DNA from: an uncultured Marvinbryantia sp.
GTDB lineage: Bacteria; Bacillota; Clostridia; Lachnospirales; Lachnospiraceae
Length of the DNA: 40,136 bases
Assembly: GCF_905201705.1 (NCBI RefSeq)
Contig: NZ_CAJKOX010000038.1
Span: 1 to 40,136, forward strand
Direction: 5' to 3'
Shown in pieces: positions 30,173-38,543 of the stretch. Within the stretch, counting starts at the first letter, position 1, and each line of letters opens with the position of its first letter. A program made the position numbers and the translations under genes. The notes under the pieces were generated by a model. It had not been told where the DNA came from and did not search any database. It saw nothing but the letters and a program-made list of their open reading frames with translations.

Positions 30173-30576
30173 TGCAGCTCCTCAATCCTTATGTAGATTC
30201 CGGGGATTTTTGCCCAGAATTTTTCCACAATCTCTGATGCCACCAGCGCATCGTCTTTCCAGAATCCAGCAGCAGTCATGCAATCTTTCAGGAGTTTCTG
30301 CAGATTGTCTGTATCCGGTTTTGTTATCCGGTATGCGCCGTCGTGATGTCGTCCTCTCGGAAAACACCATTTCACAGTCAGCCTTATGCCATGATCATAC
30401 TTTTTCTCCGGTCTGTGCTGTACCAGATGTGCCTGCAGTTTCTGACGGGCTGCTTTTACTTCCTGTGGTTCATAAAATACCGGTTTCCCATTTACCACAT
30501 GTATCTGTTTCTCTTGGTGTGTGCAGGTCGGCGGCTCCATTGCCATAAAAAATTCAGTTACCATTATTCGCTTCAC
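30169..30576 (-). CDS. rusA: RusA-family Holliday junction resolvase
   Basis: 135 aa. KPDTDNLQKLLKDCMTAAGF with WKDDALV carries the acidic cluster of RusA (Asp residues in PDTDNL and DDA) and RGRHHDGAYRIT before it. It resolves junctions formed during replication/recombination of phage DNA and complements the Sak4 ATPase and DUF669 protein in this phage. Start at ATG 30576 or ATG 30561 (MVTEFFMAMEPPT), the latter having an AAGCG-type weak site; AAAGAGGTGAAGCG supports the latter. Confidence 0.9.
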   Translation of the reverse strand: MKRIMVTEFFMAMEPPTCTHQEKQIHVVNGKPVFYEPQEVKAARQKLQAHLVQHRPEKKYDHGIRLTVKWCFPRGRHHDGAYRITKPDTDNLQKLLKDCMTAAGFWKDDALVASEIVEKFWAKIPGIYIRIEELQ

Positions 30577-30640
30577 CTCTTTAACGTATTAAAATCCATG
30601 AATGATCTTTTATGTCCTTGGTTGCGGGTGTGGGGGAGGC

Positions 30641-30664
30641 GTCGTGCGTGAGCTGTCGCACGAC
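30641..30664. terminator. Perfect 8-bp hairpin downstream of the primase gene
   Basis: GTCGTGCG (30641-30648) and CGCACGAC (30657-30664) pair over an 8-base loop. It lies between the repeat region and the RusA gene. No U-tract follows on either strand, so it is not a classical terminator; it may be a structure of the origin or leader RNA. Confidence 0.5.
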
Positions 30665-30692
30665 TCGTCCCACCCCTGCAAGGACCCCGTGA

Positions 30693-30741
30693 GGGGTACG
30701 AACGGAATATATATACGTAGTATATAGGTCATTCGTACCCC
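30693..30741. repeat. Large imperfect palindrome with AT-rich centre
   Basis: GGGGTACGAA (30693-30702) and TTCGTACCCC (30732-30741) are perfect inverted repeats around a second palindrome TATATAC GTA GTATATA (30710-30726), nearly sharing one centre at about 30717. The 49-bp element could extrude a hairpin. AT-rich centres and flanking GC-rich arms are common at replication start points. Confidence 0.8.
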
Positions 30742-30888
30742 CTTAACAACCATGGTCATTCCTGGTCGTTCCTGTTTCCGGGAATGACCGGAATTATCAT
30801 GGTCGTTCGTACATTATGCAGGTACGAATAACCATGGTTATTCCCGTTCCTGCCAGGAAGGAATTATCATGGTCATTCCTGGTCGTTC
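30727..30888. repeat. Cluster of nine GGTYRTTC iteron-like repeats
   Basis: The 8-base core GGTYRTTC occurs at 30727, 30754, 30764, 30801, 30836, 30871 and 30881 on the plus strand and at 30782-30789 and 30826-30833 on the minus strand. Two pairs (30754/30764 and 30871/30881) are spaced exactly 10 bp, so lie on one helical face, and those two pairs share a 21-bp copy. A perfect 16-bp palindrome AATAACCATGGTTATT (30827-30842) is inside. The array overlaps the stop of the primase gene. Confidence 0.85.
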
Positions 30889-33113
30889 TTACTATCATTT
30901 TTTTCTTTACGGTGAATAATGCCGTTATCATAATAATAAGAATTACTGTTTTTAAGTCTTTTTTTGACTGCATCCGGTGTGATTCCAAGAGACTCCGCAA
31001 GCGCTTTTGTAGAAACAGGACCGTCCATCTCTATAGCCGAATATGCCATTTCAAATTCAAGTGCCTGTTTTTCTCTCTTACTCTTTGCGCTTTCTTTCCG
31101 TCTGTCTGCCGCCCTCTGCCACATGGGCTTATCATCTTCCGGATGTATGTCGTTCAGTGCCCCGGATCTGTCAGTCCGGTGCGCCGGATAATCAAACCAC
31201 AGGTTTACGGGATCAAACTTCGGGAATTCGCGCAGCGTCCCTTCAATCCTCCATGCTGTCATTTTACGCACTCTTTCAAGCTCTTGGTCTATATTAAATT
31301 GCAGTGTTGCCATTTGTCCGGAATTCAGTTTTTCACGGCAGTACTCCAGCATTTTTGTCCTGCTGCACAAATCATCCTGTGACAGGTCGCACTGCCACGC
31401 AAAATGACTGTCAAGGTATATCTTGCATATCCTGCATACCGCTTTGTTTTCTTCCTGCAGCATAAGCGCATCATTTGTTTCCAGTTCGATCAGATCCAGA
31501 AGTGCATCTGGATCACGCGCAAACACGCCGGACCCGCTGGCGCGGTCCATTGAGCGCTTTCCGCCCTGGCTGCCCTTGCTGTGGTGATGACAGTAAATGA
31601 CTGCCGTGCCAAGTTCTGTGCATATCTTGTCAAACTGGTTGCAGAATTTCGCCATCTGGTCTGCACTGTTTTCGTCCCCGGTGATTACCTTGTAAATCGG
31701 GTCGATAATGACCGCTATGTAATTCTTCTTCGCCGCCCGCCTTATAAGTTTGGGCGCAAGACGGTCCATCGGCACAGACTTTCCCCTCAGATTCCATATA
31801 TCGATATTCTGGAGGTTATCCGGACGTATGCACATTGTTTTATACACATCCCGGAATCGGTGCAGGCAGCTCGCACGGTCAAGTTCGAGATTCACATACA
31901 GTACCCTGCCTTTTGCGCAATCCCATTTCAGCCACTTTCTTCCCTCTGCGATACATATGCACATTTCTATGAGCAGGAACGATTTTCCGGCTTTTGATGG
32001 TCCTGCAATCAGCATCTTATGCCCCTGCCGTAGAACATTTTCAATCAGCGGCGGTGCCAGTTCCGGCATATTATCCCATATTTCTTTCAGACCTTCCGGG
32101 TCCGGAAGGTCGTCATTCACGCTTTCAATCCATTCATGCCACTGCTCCCAGTTTTCTTTTCCAAGATTTGTGTCCACAATAAACTGCTTCCTGCCGTTTC
32201 TGAGGACACCGGGCATCCTGGACAGCCTGGACGGATTCCGGTTCTGTGTATCCACTTTCATGCCATTTTTACTGCATACATCATACAGATAATCTACCCG
32301 TTTCCTGTATTCACTGTAATCCTGCGCATCTATCTTTACGATTGCATGCAGGCTCTTTCCGCCGGAATAAACCAGACAGGCAATCGGAAGCTCCAGCTCA
32401 CGGAGTATAGCATTCTGCTCCGCAAGCTCCATGCCGTCAGATTCCACCAGGGCGTACCGGAAATCCGTTACATTTTCATTGCGCACGCCTTTCCCATCCA
32501 GCGGATTGAAGCGGATCCACGCCCCTCCTTCCGCGTCATAATCCCCGATAACATCCCCGATATCACCGTCACGGCATTCTGACAACGCTTCTATGAGCTG
32601 CTCTGCGGTACGGTCGTAATTCCCCTTGTCTTTAGGCACATGGCGGCCCTTTTCATTTTTCCAGCTTTTTGAAACATACCCGACATTTTCCCCGGCCTCA
32701 AACAGTGTCTCCAGATATCTTATGAGCTGCCCTGCAGGATTCCATTCCGCCGGTTCAGCAATGTCTTTTCCTTCCAGCCAGTTCCTGTCAACTACCATGT
32801 GCGCATCATCATACCGGATGGAATCGTCCCAATCCAGTTCATGCCCGGTATCCGGTGCCCATCCATGTTCTTTCGCGAGCTGCACGATCGTACCCGCCGT
32901 GACAGGCGTACTGTTTCCGCGAAACCCGCTCCACTTCCGCTCACATTCCCCTATATGGTAGCGGCTGTCATTCCTGCTCCATTCGTCCCAGACAGATACG
33001 TCAAAACCTTCTTCTTTCAACGCCATCCCAACAGCACACCACTCCGTATAGCTTAAGCATGCCGGATTTAAAGAATCCAATGCTCCAAGCAGATATTCTT
33101 TATTGTCATACAT
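30873..33113 (-). CDS. Primase / RepA-like replicative helicase
   Basis: 746 aa. Residues 1-85 resemble the PriCT domain (LNPACLSYTEWCAVGMALKE, with NDSRYHIGECERKWSGF). Residues 180-315 form an archaeo-eukaryotic primase-like core (FRYALVESDGM, GGKSLHAIVKIDAQDY and RLSRMPGVLRNG). Residues 345-560 are an AAA_25 RepA-type hexameric ATPase: Walker A GPSKAGKSFL (371-380), Walker B AVIIDPIYK (467-475), and the HHHSKGSQGGKRSMDRASGS box (509-528). The C-terminal 70 aa carry a winged-helix-like SVTKALAESLG-type segment (STKALAESLGITPDAVKKRL). A single protein thus provides priming and unwinding. The nearby iterons suggest it might recognise them through the C-terminal domain (inference). Confidence 0.9.
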   Translation of the reverse strand: MYDNKEYLLGALDSLNPACLSYTEWCAVGMALKEEGFDVSVWDEWSRNDSRYHIGECERKWSGFRGNSTPVTAGTIVQLAKEHGWAPDTGHELDWDDSIRYDDAHMVVDRNWLEGKDIAEPAEWNPAGQLIRYLETLFEAGENVGYVSKSWKNEKGRHVPKDKGNYDRTAEQLIEALSECRDGDIGDVIGDYDAEGGAWIRFNPLDGKGVRNENVTDFRYALVESDGMELAEQNAILRELELPIACLVYSGGKSLHAIVKIDAQDYSEYRKRVDYLYDVCSKNGMKVDTQNRNPSRLSRMPGVLRNGRKQFIVDTNLGKENWEQWHEWIESVNDDLPDPEGLKEIWDNMPELAPPLIENVLRQGHKMLIAGPSKAGKSFLLIEMCICIAEGRKWLKWDCAKGRVLYVNLELDRASCLHRFRDVYKTMCIRPDNLQNIDIWNLRGKSVPMDRLAPKLIRRAAKKNYIAVIIDPIYKVITGDENSADQMAKFCNQFDKICTELGTAVIYCHHHSKGSQGGKRSMDRASGSGVFARDPDALLDLIELETNDALMLQEENKAVCRICKIYLDSHFAWQCDLSQDDLCSRTKMLEYCREKLNSGQMATLQFNIDQELERVRKMTAWRIEGTLREFPKFDPVNLWFDYPAHRTDRSGALNDIHPEDDKPMWQRAADRRKESAKSKREKQALEFEMAYSAIEMDGPVSTKALAESLGITPDAVKKRLKNSNSYYYDNGIIHRKEKNDSKNDQE

Positions 33114-33164
33114 AATTCTTACCCTGTTATATCCTTATGATTTTTCTGCGCCATGATAACTTTT

Positions 33165-35831
33165 TCAAATAACCGTCTGTCCCGTATTTGGTCTGTATTC
33201 CTGCGGGCTGATTCCAGCAGGTGTCCGCCATCCATTAGCGGCAATCCTGTCAATAAGATTCTTTGCAGAATCAAAATCCCATGTCCCGACATGCCGGAAT
33301 CCCCGTCCTTCCAGAAAACGGATCTGTTTGGGTGTTGTCAGCCCTTCCGTCCGGCGCCTGTCCAGACGGTCCAGAAGCTTCGCCGCCTTTCCTGCATTCT
33401 CAATCACATCCGGAAGAATGCCCAGTTTTTCCAGTGTCTTTTTCTGTCTGTCGGTCGGCGGTCCCATCTCCCATCCGAATGCAGGCACATATCCGGAAAG
33501 GTCTTCCGCCTGTATGCTCATTTCAAACTGCAGCGGGTCCACCAGCTTTTTCTTGCGCATGCGCATTTCTGCAAGCTGCTTCGCAAGCGATTCCTCACGC
33601 TGCGCCACAACATCTGCAGAAGCCGTTTTCTCTGCTTCTTCTATATCTACCGGACAGCCCGCCGTGCTGATATTCTCCGTCATTTTTCTGGCTACCTCTT
33701 CATCCTGGCAGATAAGGCTTGCCGGATGGCAGAGTTCGTGGCGTTCCGTGTGCCATAAAAAGTCCAGGACGAGCAGGCTGTCCTTACCTGGTGCCAGTCT
33801 CGTACCACGCCCCACCATCTGACTGTACAGGCTGCGTACTTTTGTAGGACGCAGTACAATGATGCAGTCAACGTCCGGGCAGTCCCAGCCTTCCGTAAGC
33901 AGCATGGAGTTACAAAGGACGTTGTAATTCCCTCTCTCGAATTCTTCCAGTATCTGCGCACGGTCTGCGCTGTTTCCGTTTACCTCGGCAGCTATAAAGC
34001 CGCTGTCATTCAGTATCTGGCAGAATTTCTGGCTTGTTTTTACAAGCGGAAGGAAGACAACCGTCTTCCTGTCCATGCAGTATTTCCGCATTTCCTCCGC
34101 GATCCTGTCAAGGTACGGATCCAGTGCTGTCCCTATGTCTCCCGCTTTGAAATCACCTGCCTGTACGCCTACACCAGTTATGTCCAGCTTCAGAGGCAGC
34201 GTCAGCGCCTTAATCGGCACCAGGTATCCGCTTTTAATGGCTTTCGGAAGGGTATATTCATATGCGAGTGATTCGAAATACTGCCCCAGATTTCGCATGT
34301 CTCCCCTGTCGGGCGTAGCTGTCACGCCAAGCACATGTGCTTCTGGAAAATGCTGCAGCACCTTTTGGTAACTATCGGAAAGGCAATGGTGCGCTTCATC
34401 TATAATGATGGTGTCAAAATAGCCTTCTTCGAACCGGCTGAGCCTCTGCTCTCTCATCATGGTCTGCACAGAACCCACAGCAATGCGGAACCAGCTTCCC
34501 AGACAAGTTTCCTCTGCCTTTTCGACCGCGCACCTCAGTCCGGTTGCTTTTGCAATCTTGTCAGATGCCTGCTCTAGCAGCTCGCCGCGGTGCGCAAGGA
34601 TGAGCACCCGCTCGCCCCGGCGCACGCATTCTTCTGCTACTTTTGCGAACACGATCGTCTTGCCGCAGTTATGTGTGATGGTAAAATCATCCAGGAGATA
34701 CCGGTTATCACCGTCGACGGTAAAACCGTAATATTTTCCTGTCCCCGCTTCTTTTACAGTAAACCCTGTTCTCAGAACATCTTTTTTCTGCATTCTTGCG
34801 GAAGCTGTTTTTCTTTTAACCCTACACGGAATAGCGGAGCAGTCCCCGCTTATGCTTACCCGGTAATAAATGCCTTCGGCATCACCGCATTTTTTTATGC
34901 AGGGATTCATGTAGGCCGCAATTCCGAGCGACCTGCATATAAATTCGACATCAGCTGCCAGTGTCTCAGACTTTGAAATAAAGTCATATCCGGGTGCCGT
35001 CCTGTTGTAAGAACCGTCTGAATCAAGCAGCCCCGCAAGAATTTCATATCTGACAGAACTGTCCGCTGTTTTATAAGCATATGGCACATGTTTATCTACT
35101 GCGCCTTTTCTGCGTATGCCGGCTTGCACAAGATCCCTGTGCAGCCTGCTTCCGTTTCTTCCCAGTGCAGAGCTGTCGTCTGATACAAACAGATATGTCA
35201 TCGCTTTTCCGGCCTCTTCTTCGCGCAGATGCATATTGTATTTTTTTGCCTGGTAATGGAGTTCTTCCACTACCTCCGTATCCGGTGTCGTGACACTTAT
35301 GCTGTTTTTTACATTGCCATCCCCGAGCAGGATTCCAAGAAAATATGGATCAACTGGCAGCCTGGTCTGCTCTGAATCTGGAAACTTCCAGATAAATGCG
35401 CATCTCAAAAGCTTATACAAATGCTTTTTATAACTGCTCCAGCCAAGCCACTCATTTACTGCCACATCTATGATTTCGCCGCCCTTATTCTGGCACGGAT
35501 ATAACGGATTCTTTTTTTCATTTGTACGCACCAGGGTGAGTTGATGGCTTCCCGTAACAGTAAAGGGCTTCCCTTTTACTGGCATAATCCTGTACAGTCT
35601 GTCCGTCCCAGACGTAACAGCCAGAACCCGTCTCACTCTTCCATCCATGCCAAGCAGATGATCTCCTGCTTTTATATTTTCGACTGCCAGGATTGTTCCG
35701 TCTGCCATTAAAAGTTTTTCGCCTTCTGCATGGCATCCTGTTGGAAGTACAAGCAGCGTCTTCTGTATCCCCTTTTCCCATTCCTCAAAGATTGCATTCT
35801 TTGCTTCTATCTGGTAATCTCTCAGTTCCAT
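33165..35831 (-). CDS. SF2 DEAD/DEAH helicase interrupted by an intein
   Basis: 888 aa precursor. The extein parts 1-32 and 389-888 join to a 532-aa helicase. Residues 1-32 end in LLVLPTG; the split Walker A is completed by CGKT (389-392), giving PTGCGKT after splicing. Later motifs: ILAHRGEL (Ia, 411-418), IIIDEAHHCL (II, 475-484), GVTATPDRG (III, about 501-509), LCNSMLLTEGWDCPDVDCII (V) and QMVGRGTRLAPG (VI). It is the type-III-restriction/UvsW-like helicase common in Firmicute phage replication modules, presumably unwinding replication or recombination intermediates. Without splicing it lacks a functional P-loop. Confidence 0.93.
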   Translation of the reverse strand: MELRDYQIEAKNAIFEEWEKGIQKTLLVLPTGCHAEGEKLLMADGTILAVENIKAGDHLLGMDGRVRRVLAVTSGTDRLYRIMPVKGKPFTVTGSHQLTLVRTNEKKNPLYPCQNKGGEIIDVAVNEWLGWSSYKKHLYKLLRCAFIWKFPDSEQTRLPVDPYFLGILLGDGNVKNSISVTTPDTEVVEELHYQAKKYNMHLREEEAGKAMTYLFVSDDSSALGRNGSRLHRDLVQAGIRRKGAVDKHVPYAYKTADSSVRYEILAGLLDSDGSYNRTAPGYDFISKSETLAADVEFICRSLGIAAYMNPCIKKCGDAEGIYYRVSISGDCSAIPCRVKRKTASARMQKKDVLRTGFTVKEAGTGKYYGFTVDGDNRYLLDDFTITHNCGKTIVFAKVAEECVRRGERVLILAHRGELLEQASDKIAKATGLRCAVEKAEETCLGSWFRIAVGSVQTMMREQRLSRFEEGYFDTIIIDEAHHCLSDSYQKVLQHFPEAHVLGVTATPDRGDMRNLGQYFESLAYEYTLPKAIKSGYLVPIKALTLPLKLDITGVGVQAGDFKAGDIGTALDPYLDRIAEEMRKYCMDRKTVVFLPLVKTSQKFCQILNDSGFIAAEVNGNSADRAQILEEFERGNYNVLCNSMLLTEGWDCPDVDCIIVLRPTKVRSLYSQMVGRGTRLAPGKDSLLVLDFLWHTERHELCHPASLICQDEEVARKMTENISTAGCPVDIEEAEKTASADVVAQREESLAKQLAEMRMRKKKLVDPLQFEMSIQAEDLSGYVPAFGWEMGPPTDRQKKTLEKLGILPDVIENAGKAAKLLDRLDRRRTEGLTTPKQIRFLEGRGFRHVGTWDFDSAKNLIDRIAANGWRTPAGISPQEYRPNTGQTVI
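34668..35735 (-). mobile_element. Full-length intein with LAGLIDADG homing endonuclease
   Basis: 356 aa (precursor residues 33-388), inserted between Gly and Cys of the helicase P-loop. First residue Cys; block A CHAEGEKLLMADGTILAVEN; block B FTVTGSHQLTLV with the TxxH signature; blocks C and E, LGILLGDGNV and LAGLLDSDGS, are the two LAGLIDADG helices; block F YYGFTVDGDNRYLL; block G ends FTITHN, followed by the +1 Cys. All four chemical residues for splicing (Cys1, block B His, penultimate His, terminal Asn, Cys+1) are intact. Confidence 0.97.
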
Positions 35832-35843
35832 GTCTCCTGCCCC

Positions 35844-36284
35844 TTAAAATTTACCTGCCTCAAACCTTTTGGGTTCTTTCGGATAAAGCTTATCAATATG
35901 GTTATATTTTTTTGACGGATCATTCCTGTCCGGTGAAAGAATGACATGCGCCCGTCCCGTCAGTCCCGACAGTGCATTCCAGTTCATTCTCAGTTCTTCC
36001 CCCTTTTTCTTAAGTCCCACACTGCAGAACAGCTCCGACAGTTTCCATTCCATTTTCGAATGAAGAATAAAATTTTCGCGGATTGTCGCCATGCCGCCAT
36101 CCGGTCCAGTTACATTGAAAAATACTGTTGCCATGTTGCAGGGCGGCAGTTTATCGCTTCCTTTCGACCTTCCTCGCTCAAAATGGTCAATTACAAAATC
36201 ATAGTCTCCTTCCGGCAACTCCACAAAGCTGCTGTCATTCTGTATGCTGTCATTCCAGTCCAGTTCTCTTCCATCTGCATTCAT
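35844..36284 (-). CDS. DUF669-family ssDNA-binding-like protein
   Basis: 146 aa. ELDWNDSIQNDSSFVELPEG DYDF, MATVFFNVTGPDGGMATIRE NFILHSKMEWKLSELF and GRAHVILSPDR...YNHIDKLYP make the DUF669 pattern, an OB-fold-like single-strand DNA-binding protein of phages. It lies between the Sak4-like ATPase and the helicase, the standard order, and likely coats single-stranded DNA for annealing. AAGGAGG precedes the ATG. Confidence 0.9.
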   Translation of the reverse strand: MNADGRELDWNDSIQNDSSFVELPEGDYDFVIDHFERGRSKGSDKLPPCNMATVFFNVTGPDGGMATIRENFILHSKMEWKLSELFCSVGLKKKGEELRMNWNALSGLTGRAHVILSPDRNDPSKKYNHIDKLYPKEPKRFEAGKF

Positions 36285-36298
36285 TTTCTGCTTCCTCC

Positions 36299-37444
36299 TT
36301 AATCAAACGGTATCTCTTCTTTTTCTTTCATGTCTTTAATCATTGCATGCACCTGTGGCCATGCCCCGACCAGTACCCCGGAAATGAAATCCGCCGGGTA
36401 ATCCTTTACCGGCATATCTGACGGAAAGTATCCGCGCGCCGCGACCACGTTTTGGATATCCCATTCCAGCACTCCGTGCATCTTCATGAGATCGCGCAGG
36501 GCTTTCGGTATCTGCGGATCCGGTTCGGGGAAATCATCCCCACCAGTACCGCAGCCGGGCAGCGTCATCTGTTCTCCATCTGCTGGAATATCCGGTACCT
36601 TTCTTTCCGTCTCCGTTTCATCTTTTTTCTGGTCATGCTGTTCCTGCACGTTACTGGCACCATATTCCTGCCTTGTTGTCGCGTTCTCCGTCCGGGAAGT
36701 TTCCCGGACAGGGGCGGTGTTTTCCAGAATATGCGCAATGGAGGCATACTCAAACGGCACCTCATCCGGCAGCCCATACCGGTTTTTTGCATCCCAGCAC
36801 GGATGATGGTTCGTATACATTACTCTTGTACCGCCCTGGGCCTTATGCTTTTTCCCTTTGTCATCTGCCGCAACAGAATAGGTTTTGTAATTAGCAAACA
36901 GCAAAGCATCGCTCCACTCCTTCACCAGTGGAGCCGTCTGTGATGAAGTCTTTTTCCCAAGCTTCAGTTCCCACCGGTCGTAAGCTCCCATCTCGTCCGG
37001 CTGCTCAAACTTCCGGATCTGTGCATGGGCCGTCAGCACCACGTTCACTCCGGCATTGACTACTTCTTCCAGGCTGTTCAAAAATCTTCCAAATTCTTCC
37101 TTTACATAAACATAGCCCATCCCATATCCGAAGCTTTCAAGTCCATCTTTGTGGTGTTTTGCGCATATATGCTCCACACACATCGCTTCGGCCCAATCTA
37201 TCGTATCAATTACGAGTGTCCTGCAAATATCTGGATTATTTTTTACATAATTAATCTGCTCTAACAGCATTGTCCAGCTCGTGGGTTTTTTAAATCTTGC
37301 AACATCCATTTCTTTAGTACTTCCCTCGGTATCAATAAACACAGGGTCTGGAAACTGGGCGGCAAAAGTACTCTTGCCAATACCTTCTGGCCCATAAATT
37401 GTGATCTTTTTCGCAGAAGGAATTTTCCCTTTAATAATCTGCAT
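36299..37444 (-). CDS. Sak4-like RecA-fold ATPase (AAA_24)
   Basis: 381 aa from ATG 37444 (MQIIKGKIPSAKKITIYGPE), chosen over 37450 since AAGG is 7 bases before it. Walker A GPEGIGKSTF (18-27), FIDTEGS (36-42) and Walker B TLVIDTIDW (76-84) define AAA_24 / Sak4. These proteins anneal single strands in homologous recombination of phage DNA. The C-terminal 130 aa are a Gln/Thr-rich linker (ATTRQEYGASNVQEQHDQKK) followed by a small domain (PKALRDLMKMHGVLEWDIQN VVA) resembling recombination-accessory ends. DUF669 follows. Confidence 0.93.
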   Translation of the reverse strand: MQIIKGKIPSAKKITIYGPEGIGKSTFAAQFPDPVFIDTEGSTKEMDVARFKKPTSWTMLLEQINYVKNNPDICRTLVIDTIDWAEAMCVEHICAKHHKDGLESFGYGMGYVYVKEEFGRFLNSLEEVVNAGVNVVLTAHAQIRKFEQPDEMGAYDRWELKLGKKTSSQTAPLVKEWSDALLFANYKTYSVAADDKGKKHKAQGGTRVMYTNHHPCWDAKNRYGLPDEVPFEYASIAHILENTAPVRETSRTENATTRQEYGASNVQEQHDQKKDETETERKVPDIPADGEQMTLPGCGTGGDDFPEPDPQIPKALRDLMKMHGVLEWDIQNVVAARGYFPSDMPVKDYPADFISGVLVGAWPQVHAMIKDMKEKEEIPFD

Positions 37445-38202
37445 TAGCATACCTTCTTTCTTCTATTATTTGCTTGAATCTTCATAGATACAAACCTGCA
37501 ATTATCTGGTGAATATGGGCCATCAACATCAATTCTATCTATAGTGCACATTCCTCTTGGTGCCATTTCATCGTATCCATGATTCAATGCCCACTTCCGA
37601 AACTCAGCATAATCATGCTTCCACTCATCACATACATAAATACCTCTTCCTCCGTAATCTTGATATCTATTGTGATTAGGATTGCGACAACGTTCAGTCA
37701 TGCCAAGCCAGACTCTATACAAGCGTTCTCCTTTTCCATTCTGAAAACTACCACCATGTTTTTGATTAATATGCTTTTCCGTAAAATATTCGCTACGAGC
37801 ACATCCACAACTCCTTGTACTTCCTTTACGCAAACTATTTGCGTATACTGCAATCAGTTGACCACAATCACATCTGCACATCCACTTCACAGCGATTGCT
37901 CCATTTGAATATACCTTATCTGACTCGCGCCAAAGTACAGTCAGCTTTCCAAACCGCTGTCCGGTCAAATCAATAAGTCTTCCCATTCTCATATCACCGC
38001 CTTCTATCTTTTCTTTTTTTTGCCTTGCTTTTTCAGCTCTCTGTCCTTTTAAAAATCCGATTTTAAAAAGAATGTATGAGCCATTGATAAAATTGTTCTG
38101 ACAATGTTCCGCCAATTCTAAAAATTCCGAACATCGCAAGTAATAATTTCCGCAATCTACCGCCATTGCTTTTTTAACTAATGCCTCTAACCTTTTGCTC
38201 AT
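37444..38202 (-). CDS. Early phage protein fused to an AP2/HNH homing-endonuclease-like protein
   Basis: 252 aa in one frame. Residues 1-65 (YLRCSEFLELAEHCQNNFIN GSYILFKIGFLKGQRA) look like a small early protein common by itself. Residues 71-252 begin like a stand-alone endonuclease (MGRLIDLTGQRFGKLTVL), have CRCDCGQ / LRKGSTRSCGC cysteine pairs, and then RVWLGMTERCRNPNHNRYQD YGGRGIYVCDEW with IDRIDVDGPYSPDNCRFV. The latter is the AP2/HNH-type family of free-standing phage homing proteins. An AAGGCGG-like weak ribosome site precedes Met71 (37992), so separate initiation is possible. The ATG at 38202 has AAGGAGG and the promoter at 38253-38281. Confidence 0.82.
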   Translation of the reverse strand: MSKRLEALVKKAMAVDCGNYYLRCSEFLELAEHCQNNFINGSYILFKIGFLKGQRAEKARQKKEKIEGGDMRMGRLIDLTGQRFGKLTVLWRESDKVYSNGAIAVKWMCRCDCGQLIAVYANSLRKGSTRSCGCARSEYFTEKHINQKHGGSFQNGKGERLYRVWLGMTERCRNPNHNRYQDYGGRGIYVCDEWKHDYAEFRKWALNHGYDEMAPRGMCTIDRIDVDGPYSPDNCRFVSMKIQANNRRKKVC

Positions 38203-38219
38203 ATATTTCCTCCTTCAAC

Positions 38220-38238
38220 TACATACGAATTGTATGTA
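38220..38238. promoter_or_regulatory. Inverted-repeat operator in the repressor/early-gene intergenic region
   Basis: TACATAC (38220-38226) and GTATGTA (38232-38238) are perfect 7-bp arms five bases apart. A further GTATGTA half-site occurs at 38268-38274, next to the -35 of the minus promoter. These are good candidates for binding by the XRE repressor at 38307. Confidence 0.75.
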
Positions 38239-38249
38239 TTATTATTTTC

Positions 38250-38255
38250 TATAAT
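38250..38255 (+). promoter_or_regulatory. Candidate -10 of the plus-strand XRE repressor gene
   Basis: TATAAT on the plus strand lies 52 bases before the ATG at 38307. A good -35 at 17 bases is missing (TTGTAT is present at 14), so the promoter may be weak or depend on the bound repressor. It overlaps the opposite -10 completely. Confidence 0.45.
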
Positions 38256-38281
38256 ATAGTACAATATGTATGTAATGTCAA
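38253..38281 (-). promoter_or_regulatory. Early (leftward) promoter
   Basis: On the minus strand TTGACA (38276-38281) and TATATT (38253-38258) are 17 bases apart, upstream of the early gene at 38202 and the replication module. The plus-strand TATAAT (38250-38255) overlaps the -10, so the two promoters likely exclude each other. Confidence 0.82.
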
Positions 38282-38306
38282 GATTATTTTTTTTCGGAGG
38301 TAAGTT

Positions 38307-38543
38307 ATGGTCTTCAACAAAAGGCTTCGAAAGACACGTATGAAAAATGGTTTTACACAGCAAATAATGGCTGATAAATTACAAATATCTTTAAATGCCT
38401 ACCAGAAATACGAACAGGCAGAACGCTCGCCGTCGCTTGAATGTTTAGTCCGTATAGCTGATATCCTAAATGTTTCCATTGATTATCTGCTTGGTCGTGA
38501 TGCTTTTCTTATATCTTGCGGAGTTCCCTTTGATGAAGATTAA
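38307..38543 (+). CDS. XRE-family repressor, the only plus-strand gene
   Basis: 78 aa. NKRLRKTRMKNGFTQQIMAD KLQISLNAYQKYEQAERSPS is the lambda-repressor type helix-turn-helix, followed by LVRIADILNVSIDYLLG. No dimerisation or peptidase domain follows, so it is a short Cro/CI-like regulator. CGGAGG lies 7 bases before ATG. It faces the early promoter with operator sequences between, so it probably represses that promoter in the lysogen. Its 3' end overlaps the opposite gene by 35 bases. Confidence 0.88.
   Translation: MVFNKRLRKTRMKNGFTQQIMADKLQISLNAYQKYEQAERSPSLECLVRIADILNVSIDYLLGRDAFLISCGVPFDED

Noticed and set aside
30727..30888. CRISPR array
   Set aside because: The repeated units are 8-21 bases, in both orientations, with irregular spacing and no uniform spacers, and no cas genes are near.
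30797..31000. 67-aa minus-strand ORF across the primase 3' end and the repeats
   Set aside because: It lies out of frame inside the primase and the iteron array, with no ribosome site.
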